Of a DNA stretch of 64,000 nucleotides, positions 31,946 through 39,207 are shown piece by piece (position 1 is the stretch's first letter; the number at the start of each line of letters is the position of its first letter). Below the pieces are notes generated by a model. That model made no database searches. It saw only the letters and a program-made list of their open reading frames with translations, and was not told where the DNA came from. The translations under genes were made by a program, and so were the position numbers. This DNA is from Pseudonocardia sp. SCN 73-27 (lineage in GTDB: Bacteria; Actinomycetota; Actinomycetes; Mycobacteriales; Pseudonocardiaceae), in the NCBI GenBank assembly GCA_001725415.1, contig MEGH01000002.1, positions 111,442 to 175,441 of the forward strand. Direction: 5' to 3'.

Positions 31946-32095
31946 TCATCGGGACAGGTAGCGGATCACGGCCGGCCCCCGGCGGTGGTCGACCGAGTTC
32001 GCCGCGAGCCCCGGCTCGTCGTAGATCCGGGAGATGTGCTGCGCCACCGACTTCTCGGCGATGTCGAGGCGGTCGACGATCAGACGCCGTTCCGG
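31946..32095 (-). pseudogene. 3' remnant of a LuxR-type response regulator, in frame behind the STAS stop
   Basis: Forty-nine codons read PERRLIVDRLDIAEKSVAQH, then ISRIYDEPGL, then VDHRRGPAVIRYLSR and stop. This is the second half of a LuxR/NarL helix-turn-helix as found in response regulators ending DDHRRVLAVLAYL. The first codon follows directly on the TGA of the STAS gene in the same frame. No start codon or receiver domain is present. It is either a decayed regulator fused by deletion to the STAS gene or the lost tail of a once longer protein. Confidence 0.6.
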
Positions 32096-32512
32096 TCAGC
32101 TGTCGCCACCGCATCTGCGGACGGGCGGCGGGCCGTCGGCCGGAATGGCGAGTCCGTCGAGTTCAGCGACGATGCGGATCGTTGCCCCGATTCCGGAGAG
32201 CTCGAGTACGCGCCGGACGATGCGATTCGTGGTCCCCGTCACGACGACGAGCGACGCCCCGCCGTCGACCACGATGTTGTGGAGGTCGACGATCGCCGTC
32301 AGCGCGTGCGATCCGAGCAGGGACAGGCCCGAGACATCGAGTGCGACGTCGTGCCCCGGGCGTACGAGCCCGAGCATCTGCTGCAGCGCCGACATCGAGT
32401 TCGAGATGTCGATCTGGCCCGTGACCAGGATCGTCCCGTCCGGTCCGCCCTCGACCTGCAGGGCCGGGCCGTCGTCCGGGTCTGCGCTTCCGGTACCTGT
32501 GATTCCTGTCAA
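32096..32512 (-). CDS. STAS-domain protein (anti-anti-sigma-like)
   Basis: A 138-residue protein whose middle (about 25-115) fits the STAS fold: GTILVTGQIDISNSMSALQQML, DVALDVSGLSLLGSHALTAIVDLHN and a SLVVVTGTTNRIVRRVLELSG strand-helix. The phospho-acceptor position reads LLGSHAL, where a Ser is retained. Such proteins bind anti-sigma kinases and are switched by SpoIIE phosphatases, of which the window has two (11112 and 39208). The only in-frame start is a TTG at 32512, since a stop lies three codons upstream. The C-terminal RRCGGDS ends abruptly against the LuxR remnant. Confidence 0.75.
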   Translation of the reverse strand: MTGITGTGSADPDDGPALQVEGGPDGTILVTGQIDISNSMSALQQMLGLVRPGHDVALDVSGLSLLGSHALTAIVDLHNIVVDGGASLVVVTGTTNRIVRRVLELSGIGATIRIVAELDGLAIPADGPPPVRRCGGDS

Positions 32513-32939
32513 TCCGGCTCACCGCCATCTGTTTTCCCCAAATGTGCGCGAGGAATCCGCGAACGCGCGTGAGAGGTGGGTGCGCTCGCCGCAGACACCG
32601 ATCCGAACCGGCGCGCGGGTGGAGTCCATCGCGATGTGGCGCGGCGGCTCACTGGTGTCGAGTTCACCCGGGAGGCCCTGAGAGCGGGACACTCCGCTGC
32701 CGACGCGTTGCTTTTCGAGGTCGTTCGTCGACCTGCGACCACTCACAACATGCCGGGTTTATCGAGAATGGCGGTGGCGGTGTTAGCGGGAATTGCGGGA
32801 ACGGGTCAGGTTCCGACGAACAGGCCCCCTGCCCTGCGCCGATCGAGGAATCCCGCCCCGCCGGTCGGAGCAGGGATCGGCGTCGACGGAGTACCGCCGA
32901 TGGCCCGTCCGGCCATCGGCGCCGAGGGGTCGCGGCTTG
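32513..32939. other. 427-base spacer with no supported gene
   Basis: This gap lies upstream of the STAS gene and downstream of the dehydrogenase gene. Open frames on both strands have no family features. The part 32741-32810 is locally AT-richer (GGGTTTATCGAGAATGG) and may hold a promoter, but I see no confident minus-10/minus-35 pair. Confidence 0.45.
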
Positions 32940-33728
32940 TCAGACGGTGCTCACCAAACCCCCGTCGATCACCACGTCGGTGCCGGTGACGTTGCCGGCG
33001 GTCTCGGAGGCGAGGAGGAGCACGACCTGCGCCACCTCCGCCGGGCGGGTGAACCGGCCCGTCGCGGTACCGGCGACCGCGGCCGCCCGCACAGCGGCGG
33101 GATCGGCCCCCTGCGCGCGCCCGAGCGTCTCGGCCACGCCGCCCGCCCCGAGCCACAGCGCGGTCTCGACGGGCCCCGGGCTGACCGTGTTGACGCGGAC
33201 CCCCAGCGGGCCCAGCTCCTTCGACAACGACTTGTTGACGCTGCGCAGGGCGGCCTTGGCCGCGCTGTAGTCGACCACCCCGGGGTCGGGGAGCGCGGCG
33301 TTGACCGAGCAGACGGTGACGATCGCCGACGGGGCCCGCAGCAGGAGGTGGGGTACGGCCGCCCGCGTCGCGCGCACCGCGGAGAGCAGGTTGACCTCGA
33401 GGGCCCACTGCCAGTCGTCATCGGTGACGTGGACGAAACCGTCGGTGCGGGGGCGGACGCCGCCGACGTTGTTGACCAGCAGGTCGATGCCGCCGAAGCG
33501 CGCCACGGCCTCGTCGACGAGCGTCTGGCAGCCGGCGGTGGTGGTGAGGTCGTCGAGGACGACGATCATCTCGGCGTCGTCGGCGAGCGCGGTCAGCTCG
33601 GGCGAGCCGTGGAGCGCCCCCGCGGCGACGCGGACTCCTTCGCGGACCAGGGCGCGCACGATCTCGAGCCCGATGCCCCGGCTCGCGCCGGTCACCACCG
33701 CCGTCCTGCCGGTGAGGTCGAGCCTCAC
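32940..33728 (-). CDS. Short-chain dehydrogenase/reductase
   Basis: A 262-residue classical SDR. The cofactor loop TGASRGIG is at 13-20, NNVGG at 86-90 (a variant of NNAG), catalytic Ser141 in VCSVNAA and Tyr154/Lys158 in DYSAAKAA. VSPGPVETALW follows near 182-192 and the C-terminal TGTDVVIDGG at 248-257 closes the fold. The GTG at 33728 overlaps the hydrolase stop by four bases, so both are co-translated. It is probably an NAD(P)-dependent alcohol or ketoacyl oxidoreductase; the substrate is unknown. Confidence 0.9.
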   Translation of the reverse strand: MRLDLTGRTAVVTGASRGIGLEIVRALVREGVRVAAGALHGSPELTALADDAEMIVVLDDLTTTAGCQTLVDEAVARFGGIDLLVNNVGGVRPRTDGFVHVTDDDWQWALEVNLLSAVRATRAAVPHLLLRAPSAIVTVCSVNAALPDPGVVDYSAAKAALRSVNKSLSKELGPLGVRVNTVSPGPVETALWLGAGGVAETLGRAQGADPAAVRAAAVAGTATGRFTRPAEVAQVVLLLASETAGNVTGTDVVIDGGLVSTV

Positions 33729-34516
33729 AGCGCGTGGTCCTTCAGCCAGGTCAGGCAGACGTCGGCGACCTCGGACCAGCCGGAGTCGATGACCAGGGAG
33801 TGCCCGCGGTCGGGGAAGGTCGTGATGTCGGTGACGGCAGCGGAGTGGCGGTACTGCTTCAACGTCGCGCGGGTGACGGACTCGGGGACGGTGTGGTCCT
33901 TCCCGCTGGCGATCAGCAGCAGCGGCCCGCGGTTCTCGTTGGCGGTGTCGACCTCGGCGGGCGAGTGCGGGTCGAAGTTGGCCGACGCGGCCTCGAACAG
34001 GGGCTTGCCCGGCGCGGGGATCGTCCAGCGCGCGTGGAGCTCGTCCGACTCCTCCTCCGACACCTGGTTGCCGAACGCGAACCGGAACTGCTCGGCGGTC
34101 AGGGACACGGAGCGGTGCTTGTTGGCGGGGTTCCTGAACACCGGCAGCGTCGCCCGCAGCGCGGACAGTGGCACCGGGAGGACGCCCTTGATCTGGGCGG
34201 CGTCGATGGCGACGGCGGCGAGGGCCTTGTCCTGCCCCAGGAGCTTCTGGGCGATCAGGCCGCCGAAGGAGTGCCCGACGAGGATCGGCGTGGACGGAAG
34301 GGTGTCGATGACGGCGGCGAAGTGGGCGACGACGTCGTCGATGCCGTGGTCGCCGATGGCGTCGGGGTCGCGACGTGAGTCCTCGACGGTGTCGCCGTCG
34401 CCGGGCCAGCCCGGTGCCTGCGGGTCGTACCCGGCCGCGCGGAACCGCTCGATCCACGGGTTCCAGGACGAGGCGTGCAGCCAGAGGCCATGGATGAAGA
34501 GCACGGGAGTTGCCAC
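33725..34516 (-). CDS. Alpha/beta hydrolase
   Basis: A 263-residue hydrolase with oxyanion segment PVLFIHGLWLHASSW at the start, nucleophile motif VGHSFGG, acid-region LIASGKDHTVPES and catalytic His in FPDRGHSLV. The IHGLWLHASSW opening is typical of a large esterase group in actinobacteria and proteobacteria. I choose the GTG at 34516 because GGAG stands six bases upstream; the in-frame start at 34567 is less likely. It forms a two-gene operon with the SDR downstream. The LAL regulator gene upstream, 87 bases away on the same strand, may control it. Confidence 0.87.
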   Translation of the reverse strand: MATPVLFIHGLWLHASSWNPWIERFRAAGYDPQAPGWPGDGDTVEDSRRDPDAIGDHGIDDVVAHFAAVIDTLPSTPILVGHSFGGLIAQKLLGQDKALAAVAIDAAQIKGVLPVPLSALRATLPVFRNPANKHRSVSLTAEQFRFAFGNQVSEEESDELHARWTIPAPGKPLFEAASANFDPHSPAEVDTANENRGPLLLIASGKDHTVPESVTRATLKQYRHSAAVTDITTFPDRGHSLVIDSGWSEVADVCLTWLKDHAL

Positions 34517-34603
34517 GGATGTCTCCTTCGGCGGTCCGGCGCCCGGCCCTGCTCGCCGGCACGCCACCGGTCCGCACGCTAGGGAGGGCCGCGCCCGCGG
34601 GCT

Positions 34604-37420
34604 TCAGTCGTCGTGACGTCCCGCGCGCGGGTCGGCGGGTGAGGCAGGCCGGCCGCTAGCGTCGGACGACTGAACGTCGAGTGCGCCCGCGAGCTGCGCC
34701 CGGCTGGTCACGCCGAGCTTGGGGAATATCCGGTAGAGGTGCGACCCGACGGTGCGGTGCGACAGGAACAACCGCTGGCCGATCTCGCGGTTCGAGAGCC
34801 CTCGCGCGGCGAGCTCGACGATCTGCGCCTCCTGCGGCGACAGCTGACCGCGCGGGTTGTGCGCCGGTCGCCAGCCGCGCTCACCCGTCGCTCGCAGCTC
34901 ACGGTCGGCCCGCTGGGCCCACGTGCGGGCGCCGGCGGCGTCGAACGTGTTGCGGGCGGCGCGCAGCGGTCCGCGGGACTCGACGGTGCGGCGTTCGCGG
35001 CGCAGCCACGACCCGTGGGCGAGCTGCAGCCGGGCGCGGTGCCACGGGTGGGGACGGGCGGCGCCGTCGAGGGCGACGCGGAACAGCTCGTCGGCGGACG
35101 CGGCGTCGGCCAGGACCGCCCGCGAGTACTCCAGCGCGATCGCCGGCCCCACCGCCGGGGCATCGCCCGCCAGCTTCTCCATCGCCTCCAGTACCGACCG
35201 GGCCTCCTCACGCCGGCCGGTGTGGATGGATGCGTCGGCGAGGTAGCTGATCGTCCAGAGCTGTTGCACGCGTTGGCATGCGGGGTCCGTCCGGACGAAG
35301 ACGCGGTGCAGCTCGTCGAACGCCGGTTCGGGGCGTTCGGCGCCGAGCGCGGCGACGCCGCGGGCGAGCTGGGCCGCGGCGAGCAGCGACGAGCTCGCGT
35401 TGGGCATGCGTTGCGCGGTGTCCTCGGCCTCGGCGAGCAGGGGATTGCGGACGTCCCAGCTGCCGGCCACGCCCTCGATCATGGCGACGGCGATCCGGGC
35501 GGTGGCGGCCCACACCGCCTGGCCCGTCTCGTCGGCGAGGCGGCGGGCCTCGTCGGCGGAGCTCGACACGTCGAAGACGCCCAGGTTGATCTCGGCCCAT
35601 GCGCGGATCGCGAGCACCTCGGCCAGCAGGCCCAGCCGGCCGTGCGCCCGCAGCTCCTGCACGGGCGCGGAGAGGAACGCGGTGGCGCGGGCGAAGTCGC
35701 CGACGCAGAACGCGGCGATGCCGAGCATGCCGGCGAGATCGGGGCGCCCGCCCGCGTCCGCGGGCCAGTCCGCGAGCCGGTCGGCGATCACCGGGCCCCG
35801 CTCGAGGGACTCCGACAGCCCCAGCACGGCCAGCAGCCGGGGGTCGTTCCCGGGGACGCGCACGTCCTGCGCGGCGCGGACGATCTCGCGCCGCACCGAG
35901 TCGCCGGGGTCGCGCCACCACACACGGCGGCCCGCACCGGTCAACAGCTGCATCGCGAGGTCGACGTCGTCGGTGTCCGTGGCGTGGCGGGCCAGCCCGA
36001 CCAGGTGCATGATCTCGGCGGGCTCGCTCGTCGAGCCGTCGTGGAAGACGCCTTCGAGCCAGGTCAGCCGGGATCGCTCCCGCGTCTGCAGGGTCATGCC
36101 CGACACCTGCACGGTGATGCGCTCGACGTGTCCGAACCTGCCCAGCTCGTAGCCGAGCTCGGCGGCGCCGAGCAGCCGTGCGGCCCGTCGGTCCGGGTCG
36201 GGGCTCAGGGCGGCGGCACGCTCCAGCCACGTGAGTGCGGTGGACACCGCACCGCGACGGCGTGCGGTCGCCGCCGCGCTCTCCAGGTCGGCGGCGATCT
36301 GCTCGTCGGGCCCGGGTACGGACGAGGCCCGGTGCCAGACGGCGCGGTCCGGGTGCGCGGACAGGACGCGCGCGAGCGCCGCGTGGGCGTCGCGACGGGT
36401 CGCGGGCGACATCGCCTGCCGCAGCGCCGACCCGACGAGCGGATGGGTGATCCGGTAGCTCGTGCCCTGCACGGTCAGCAGCCCGAGGTCCGTCGCCGGT
36501 CGTGCTGCCCCGAGGTCTCCGGCCCCGGGGGCGAGGAGCCCGGCCGCGGCCAGGACCTCGTCGATGGTGTCGCCGTCGTCGAGCGCGGCGACGTCGACGA
36601 TCGTGCGGGCCGCCGGATCGAGCTCGTCCGCCCGGGCGAGGAAGGCCTGTTCCAGGCGTGCGGTCATCGGCAGGTCGTCGACGGACTCGAACCATCCGTC
36701 GCGGCCCGACCCCACGGCGACCGGGAACTCGACCAGCGCGAGCGGGTTGCCGTCGGCGTTGCGCAGGACGCGGTCGCGGACCGCGGGGGCGAGCTGCGGA
36801 GCGCGTGCGCCGAGCAACGCCGCCGACCCCGCCTCGTCCAGGCCGTGCAGCTCGATCCAGGTGACCGTCCCGTCGTCGAACGGGAGCGATCCGGGGCGGG
36901 CGGTGCACACCAACGCGATCCGCTCGTCCGCGATCCGGCGGGCGACGAAGGCGACCGCGTCGACCGTGGGCCGGTCGAGCTGGTGGAGGTCGTCGAGGCA
37001 CACCAGCACGGGCGCCTCGGCGGCGGCGTCCACGAGCAGCTCGAGGACGGCGAGCGAGGTGAAGAACGGGTTGACCTCGACGGGGTCACCCATCGCGAAG
37101 CAGGCGAGCAAGGCATCGCGCTGACGGTCGGGCAGCCGGTCGGTGCGCGCCAGGAGTGGCCGCAGGAGCTGGTGCAGGCCGGCGTAGGGCAGGTCGGCCT
37201 CGGATCGGGCTCCCCGCGCGATGAGCACCCGGAACCCGGCGGCCCGGGCGTGGTCGGCGAGGGCGGCCTGCAGCGTGCTCTTCCCGACGCCGGGCTCGCC
37301 CACCAGCCCGATCGTCACGCCGCCGAGCTCGACCCGGTGGAGTCGCGCGACCAGCGACCCCAGCTCCTCATCGCGCCCGACGAGTCGCAGGTCCGGGGTC
37401 GTGGTCACCCGATGGAGCAT
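34604..37420 (-). CDS. LAL-type LuxR-family ATP-binding regulator
   Basis: A 938-residue large regulator. An N-terminal AAA/STAND ATPase carries Walker A GEPGVGKST at 41-49 and a Walker B-like VLVCLDDLHQLD near 136-147. A long helical, TPR-like middle (about 380-860) follows, and the LuxR helix-turn-helix is at about 868-930 (LSPQEAQIVELAARGLSNREIGQRLFLSHRTVGSHLYRIF). These MalT-like activators respond to an inducer bound by the repeat region. The ATG at 37420 is used; a GTG at 37408 is an alternative. It precedes the hydrolase-SDR pair, which may be its target (inference). Confidence 0.9.
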   Translation of the reverse strand: MLHRVTTTPDLRLVGRDEELGSLVARLHRVELGGVTIGLVGEPGVGKSTLQAALADHARAAGFRVLIARGARSEADLPYAGLHQLLRPLLARTDRLPDRQRDALLACFAMGDPVEVNPFFTSLAVLELLVDAAAEAPVLVCLDDLHQLDRPTVDAVAFVARRIADERIALVCTARPGSLPFDDGTVTWIELHGLDEAGSAALLGARAPQLAPAVRDRVLRNADGNPLALVEFPVAVGSGRDGWFESVDDLPMTARLEQAFLARADELDPAARTIVDVAALDDGDTIDEVLAAAGLLAPGAGDLGAARPATDLGLLTVQGTSYRITHPLVGSALRQAMSPATRRDAHAALARVLSAHPDRAVWHRASSVPGPDEQIAADLESAAATARRRGAVSTALTWLERAAALSPDPDRRAARLLGAAELGYELGRFGHVERITVQVSGMTLQTRERSRLTWLEGVFHDGSTSEPAEIMHLVGLARHATDTDDVDLAMQLLTGAGRRVWWRDPGDSVRREIVRAAQDVRVPGNDPRLLAVLGLSESLERGPVIADRLADWPADAGGRPDLAGMLGIAAFCVGDFARATAFLSAPVQELRAHGRLGLLAEVLAIRAWAEINLGVFDVSSSADEARRLADETGQAVWAATARIAVAMIEGVAGSWDVRNPLLAEAEDTAQRMPNASSSLLAAAQLARGVAALGAERPEPAFDELHRVFVRTDPACQRVQQLWTISYLADASIHTGRREEARSVLEAMEKLAGDAPAVGPAIALEYSRAVLADAASADELFRVALDGAARPHPWHRARLQLAHGSWLRRERRTVESRGPLRAARNTFDAAGARTWAQRADRELRATGERGWRPAHNPRGQLSPQEAQIVELAARGLSNREIGQRLFLSHRTVGSHLYRIFPKLGVTSRAQLAGALDVQSSDASGRPASPADPRAGRHDD

Positions 37421-37451
37421 CCTGCCCGCGACCCCCGTCGTCCAGCGGCCG

Positions 37452-37721
37452 TCAGGCGGCACCTGCGACGACGACGACCTTGCCGGGCAACCCACCGGAG
37501 GACGCCGCGGCGTGCACGGCGGGCAGCTCGGCGAGCGGGGCCCGGTCGGCGACGTCGACGCGCAGCTCGCCGCCGTCGACGAGCGCCACCAGCTCCGCCG
37601 GCTGCCCGGCGTCGCCGCGGACCAACACGTTCACGCCGGGGCGGGATCCTATGTGCGCCGCCGCGCCGGACACCGCAGACGCGGAGCAGGCCGACAGCGC
37701 CATCGTGTCGTCGACCGTCAC
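37452..37721 (-). pseudogene. 3' remnant of a zinc-type alcohol dehydrogenase/quinone oxidoreductase gene
   Basis: The last 60 codons read like the C-terminus of medium-chain NADP oxidoreductases: GVNVLVRGDAGQPAELVALV, DGGELRVDVADRAPLAELPA and GGLPGKVVVVAG. The catalytic domain and the GxGxxG cofactor loop are missing, and the first 28 codons do not fit the family. The stop lies 32 bases ahead of the LAL regulator. It appears to be what is left after a deletion. Confidence 0.6.
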
Positions 37722-37746
37722 GCCGACCCGGGCCTGGCCCTACCGG

Positions 37747-38433
37747 TCAGTCCCGGCGCAGCAGGTCCTCGACCTGGGCGTGCAGCTCGTCGACCCGGGC
37801 GTTGACGACGGCGAGCTCGGCCTCGACCACGGCGTAGCCGTCGCGGGGTGTGGGGGCGCCGTCGGTCGTGACGGCGAAGCGGCGCAAGGGGTCGTGGTCG
37901 GCGCGGACCTGCAGGGTCTTGTCGCCGGTGAGGGCGGCGAAGCTGTCGCGGGTCAGGGTCGGCCGGTCGCCCGCGCACACCGCGCAGCAGGCGACGAGCT
38001 GCCGCCAGCCGAGGCGGCCGCCGCCGGAGTCGACGAACCGCTCGGCAGCGCGGCCGCAGCGGCAGCGCCCGATCCAGACGGCACGGATCCGTTGGTGGGC
38101 GTAGCGCAGCCCGAGCTCGTGACGGCGGTAGCGGCCGGAGGCCGCCACCTCGAGTACGACGGTGTCGCGGTTCTCGGGCACGCACGTGAGGTCGCGGGCC
38201 GCGGCCATGGTGTGCAGGCAGTGGAAACCGCACTGGCACAACGCGTGCGGGACGGGATGGCGGCTGTTGTTCACGCAGACGGCGTCGTCGTCGGCGCGGT
38301 AGACGCGGGCCCGGCCGGCGCCGACGCCGCTGAACGCGGTCGTGGCGCCGTCGGCGGAGATCATCGGGATCGCGATCTTGTAGCCGGTCAGCGGTGAGGC
38401 CGAGAACTCCCGCGCCGCGTTCCGGCCGATCAC
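37747..38433 (-). CDS. Zinc-ribbon-like hypothetical protein (Cys/His-rich)
   Basis: A 228-residue unrecognised protein. It has several Cys/His clusters: HALCQCGFHCLHT near 60-72, a CVPENRD site, IGRCRCGRAAE near 120 and VACCAVCAGDR near 148. These look like metal-binding knuckles. The C-terminus is a predicted coiled coil (VVEAELAVVNARVDELHAQVEDLL). The GTG at 38433 overlaps the stop of the small membrane gene by four bases, so the two are translationally coupled and face a MarR regulator. The cysteine pattern suggests a metal- or redox-responsive role. I do not recognise the family. Confidence 0.65.
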   Translation of the reverse strand: MIGRNAAREFSASPLTGYKIAIPMISADGATTAFSGVGAGRARVYRADDDAVCVNNSRHPVPHALCQCGFHCLHTMAAARDLTCVPENRDTVVLEVAASGRYRRHELGLRYAHQRIRAVWIGRCRCGRAAERFVDSGGGRLGWRQLVACCAVCAGDRPTLTRDSFAALTGDKTLQVRADHDPLRRFAVTTDGAPTPRDGYAVVEAELAVVNARVDELHAQVEDLLRRD

Positions 38434-38603
38434 GATCGTGCGTGGTCGTGTGGACGGGACGCCCGGTCGGCGGCGTGGCGCCTCACGTCGGCGGGGAAGA
38501 CCAGCGGGGTCGTGCGGCCGATCACCCCCAGCTCGATGGCGACCAGTGCCACCGCGACGGTGAACCCGATACAGGCGAGTGCGATTGCGACGTCCTCCCA
38601 CAT
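38430..38603 (-). CDS. Small membrane protein coupled to the zinc-ribbon protein
   Basis: A 57-residue protein with one membrane helix (DVAIALACIGFTVAVALVAIELGVIG) and a basic cytoplasmic tail ending HDHARS. GGAGGAGGA lies directly before its ATG at 38603, one of the strongest ribosome sites in the window. Its stop overlaps the next start (GTGA). It shares a 78-base divergent region with the MarR gene, containing a clear palindrome. The function is unknown. Confidence 0.7.
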   Translation of the reverse strand: MWEDVAIALACIGFTVAVALVAIELGVIGRTTPLVFPADVRRHAADRASRPHDHARS

Positions 38604-38618
38604 GGCTCCTCCTCCAAA

Positions 38619-38635
38619 GTATCGTGTCACGATAC
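38619..38635. promoter_or_regulatory. MarR operator candidate (17-base palindrome)
   Basis: GTATCGTGTCACGATAC has perfect 8-base arms around one T. A second shorter inverted repeat, ACGAC/GTCGT, spans 38634-38646. Both lie in the 78-base space between the small membrane gene and the MarR gene; the size and symmetry suit MarR dimers. Confidence 0.7.
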
Positions 38636-38681
38636 GACTGTGTCGTGGTGCGATGCAACTCGGGCGTGGCAGAGTCGGGCC

Positions 38682-39101
38682 GTGTCCGGTCTGACGCACA
38701 CCGACTACGCGAACCTGCTGCGCTTCCGCACCGCCCTGCGCCGGTTCGACAGCTGGAGCCGCGAACAGGCCGGGGCCGTGGGCCTGACCCACGCCCAGCA
38801 CCAGCTCCTGCTCGCGGTCAAGGGCCACGACGACCCACGGGGCCCGACCATGAGCGAGGCCGCGGACTATCTGAACGTCCGCCACCACAGCCTCGTCGGG
38901 CTCGCCGACCGGGCCGAGACCGCCGGCGTCCTGCAGCGCATGCGTGACGACGACGACGGACGCACCGTGCGCCTACGTCTGACCGAGGCGGGAGAGGAAC
39001 GCATCGGCCGGCTCAGCGAGCTGCACCTTGCCGAGCTCTCGCGGCTCGAGTCGATGCTGCGCCACGTCGTCGCAGGGCCGGACGGCACATCGTCCGGCTG
39101 A
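38682..39101 (+). CDS. MarR-family regulator
   Basis: A 139-residue winged-helix repressor. Helix 1 holds LLRFRTALRRFDSWSREQAGAVGLTHAQHQLLLAVKGH. The recognition region is TMSEAADYLNVRHHSLVGLADRAETAGVLQRMRDDDDGRTVRLRLTEAGEERI, with the wing residues DDDDGRTV. I use the GTG at 38682, which gives the family length; the upstream open frame overlaps the operator region. It diverges from the small membrane and zinc-ribbon genes and is probably their repressor. The inducer is unknown; MarR proteins often sense phenolic compounds or oxidants. Confidence 0.9.
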   Translation: MSGLTHTDYANLLRFRTALRRFDSWSREQAGAVGLTHAQHQLLLAVKGHDDPRGPTMSEAADYLNVRHHSLVGLADRAETAGVLQRMRDDDDGRTVRLRLTEAGEERIGRLSELHLAELSRLESMLRHVVAGPDGTSSG

Positions 39102-39207
39102 TCATGCATCGGACCCGCCCCGGTGGGGTACGGACCGTCGTCGCGTGGCCGCCCCGGGCTCCCGTCGCTACGCTTCGACGGGTCCCCGGGCCATGAATGG
39201 GAGTTCG

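Noticed and set aside
34739-37837. A 1032-codon plus-strand open frame opposite the LAL regulator
   Set aside because: No domain or ribosome site; the minus strand has Walker and helix-turn-helix motifs. It is an antisense artefact of high GC.
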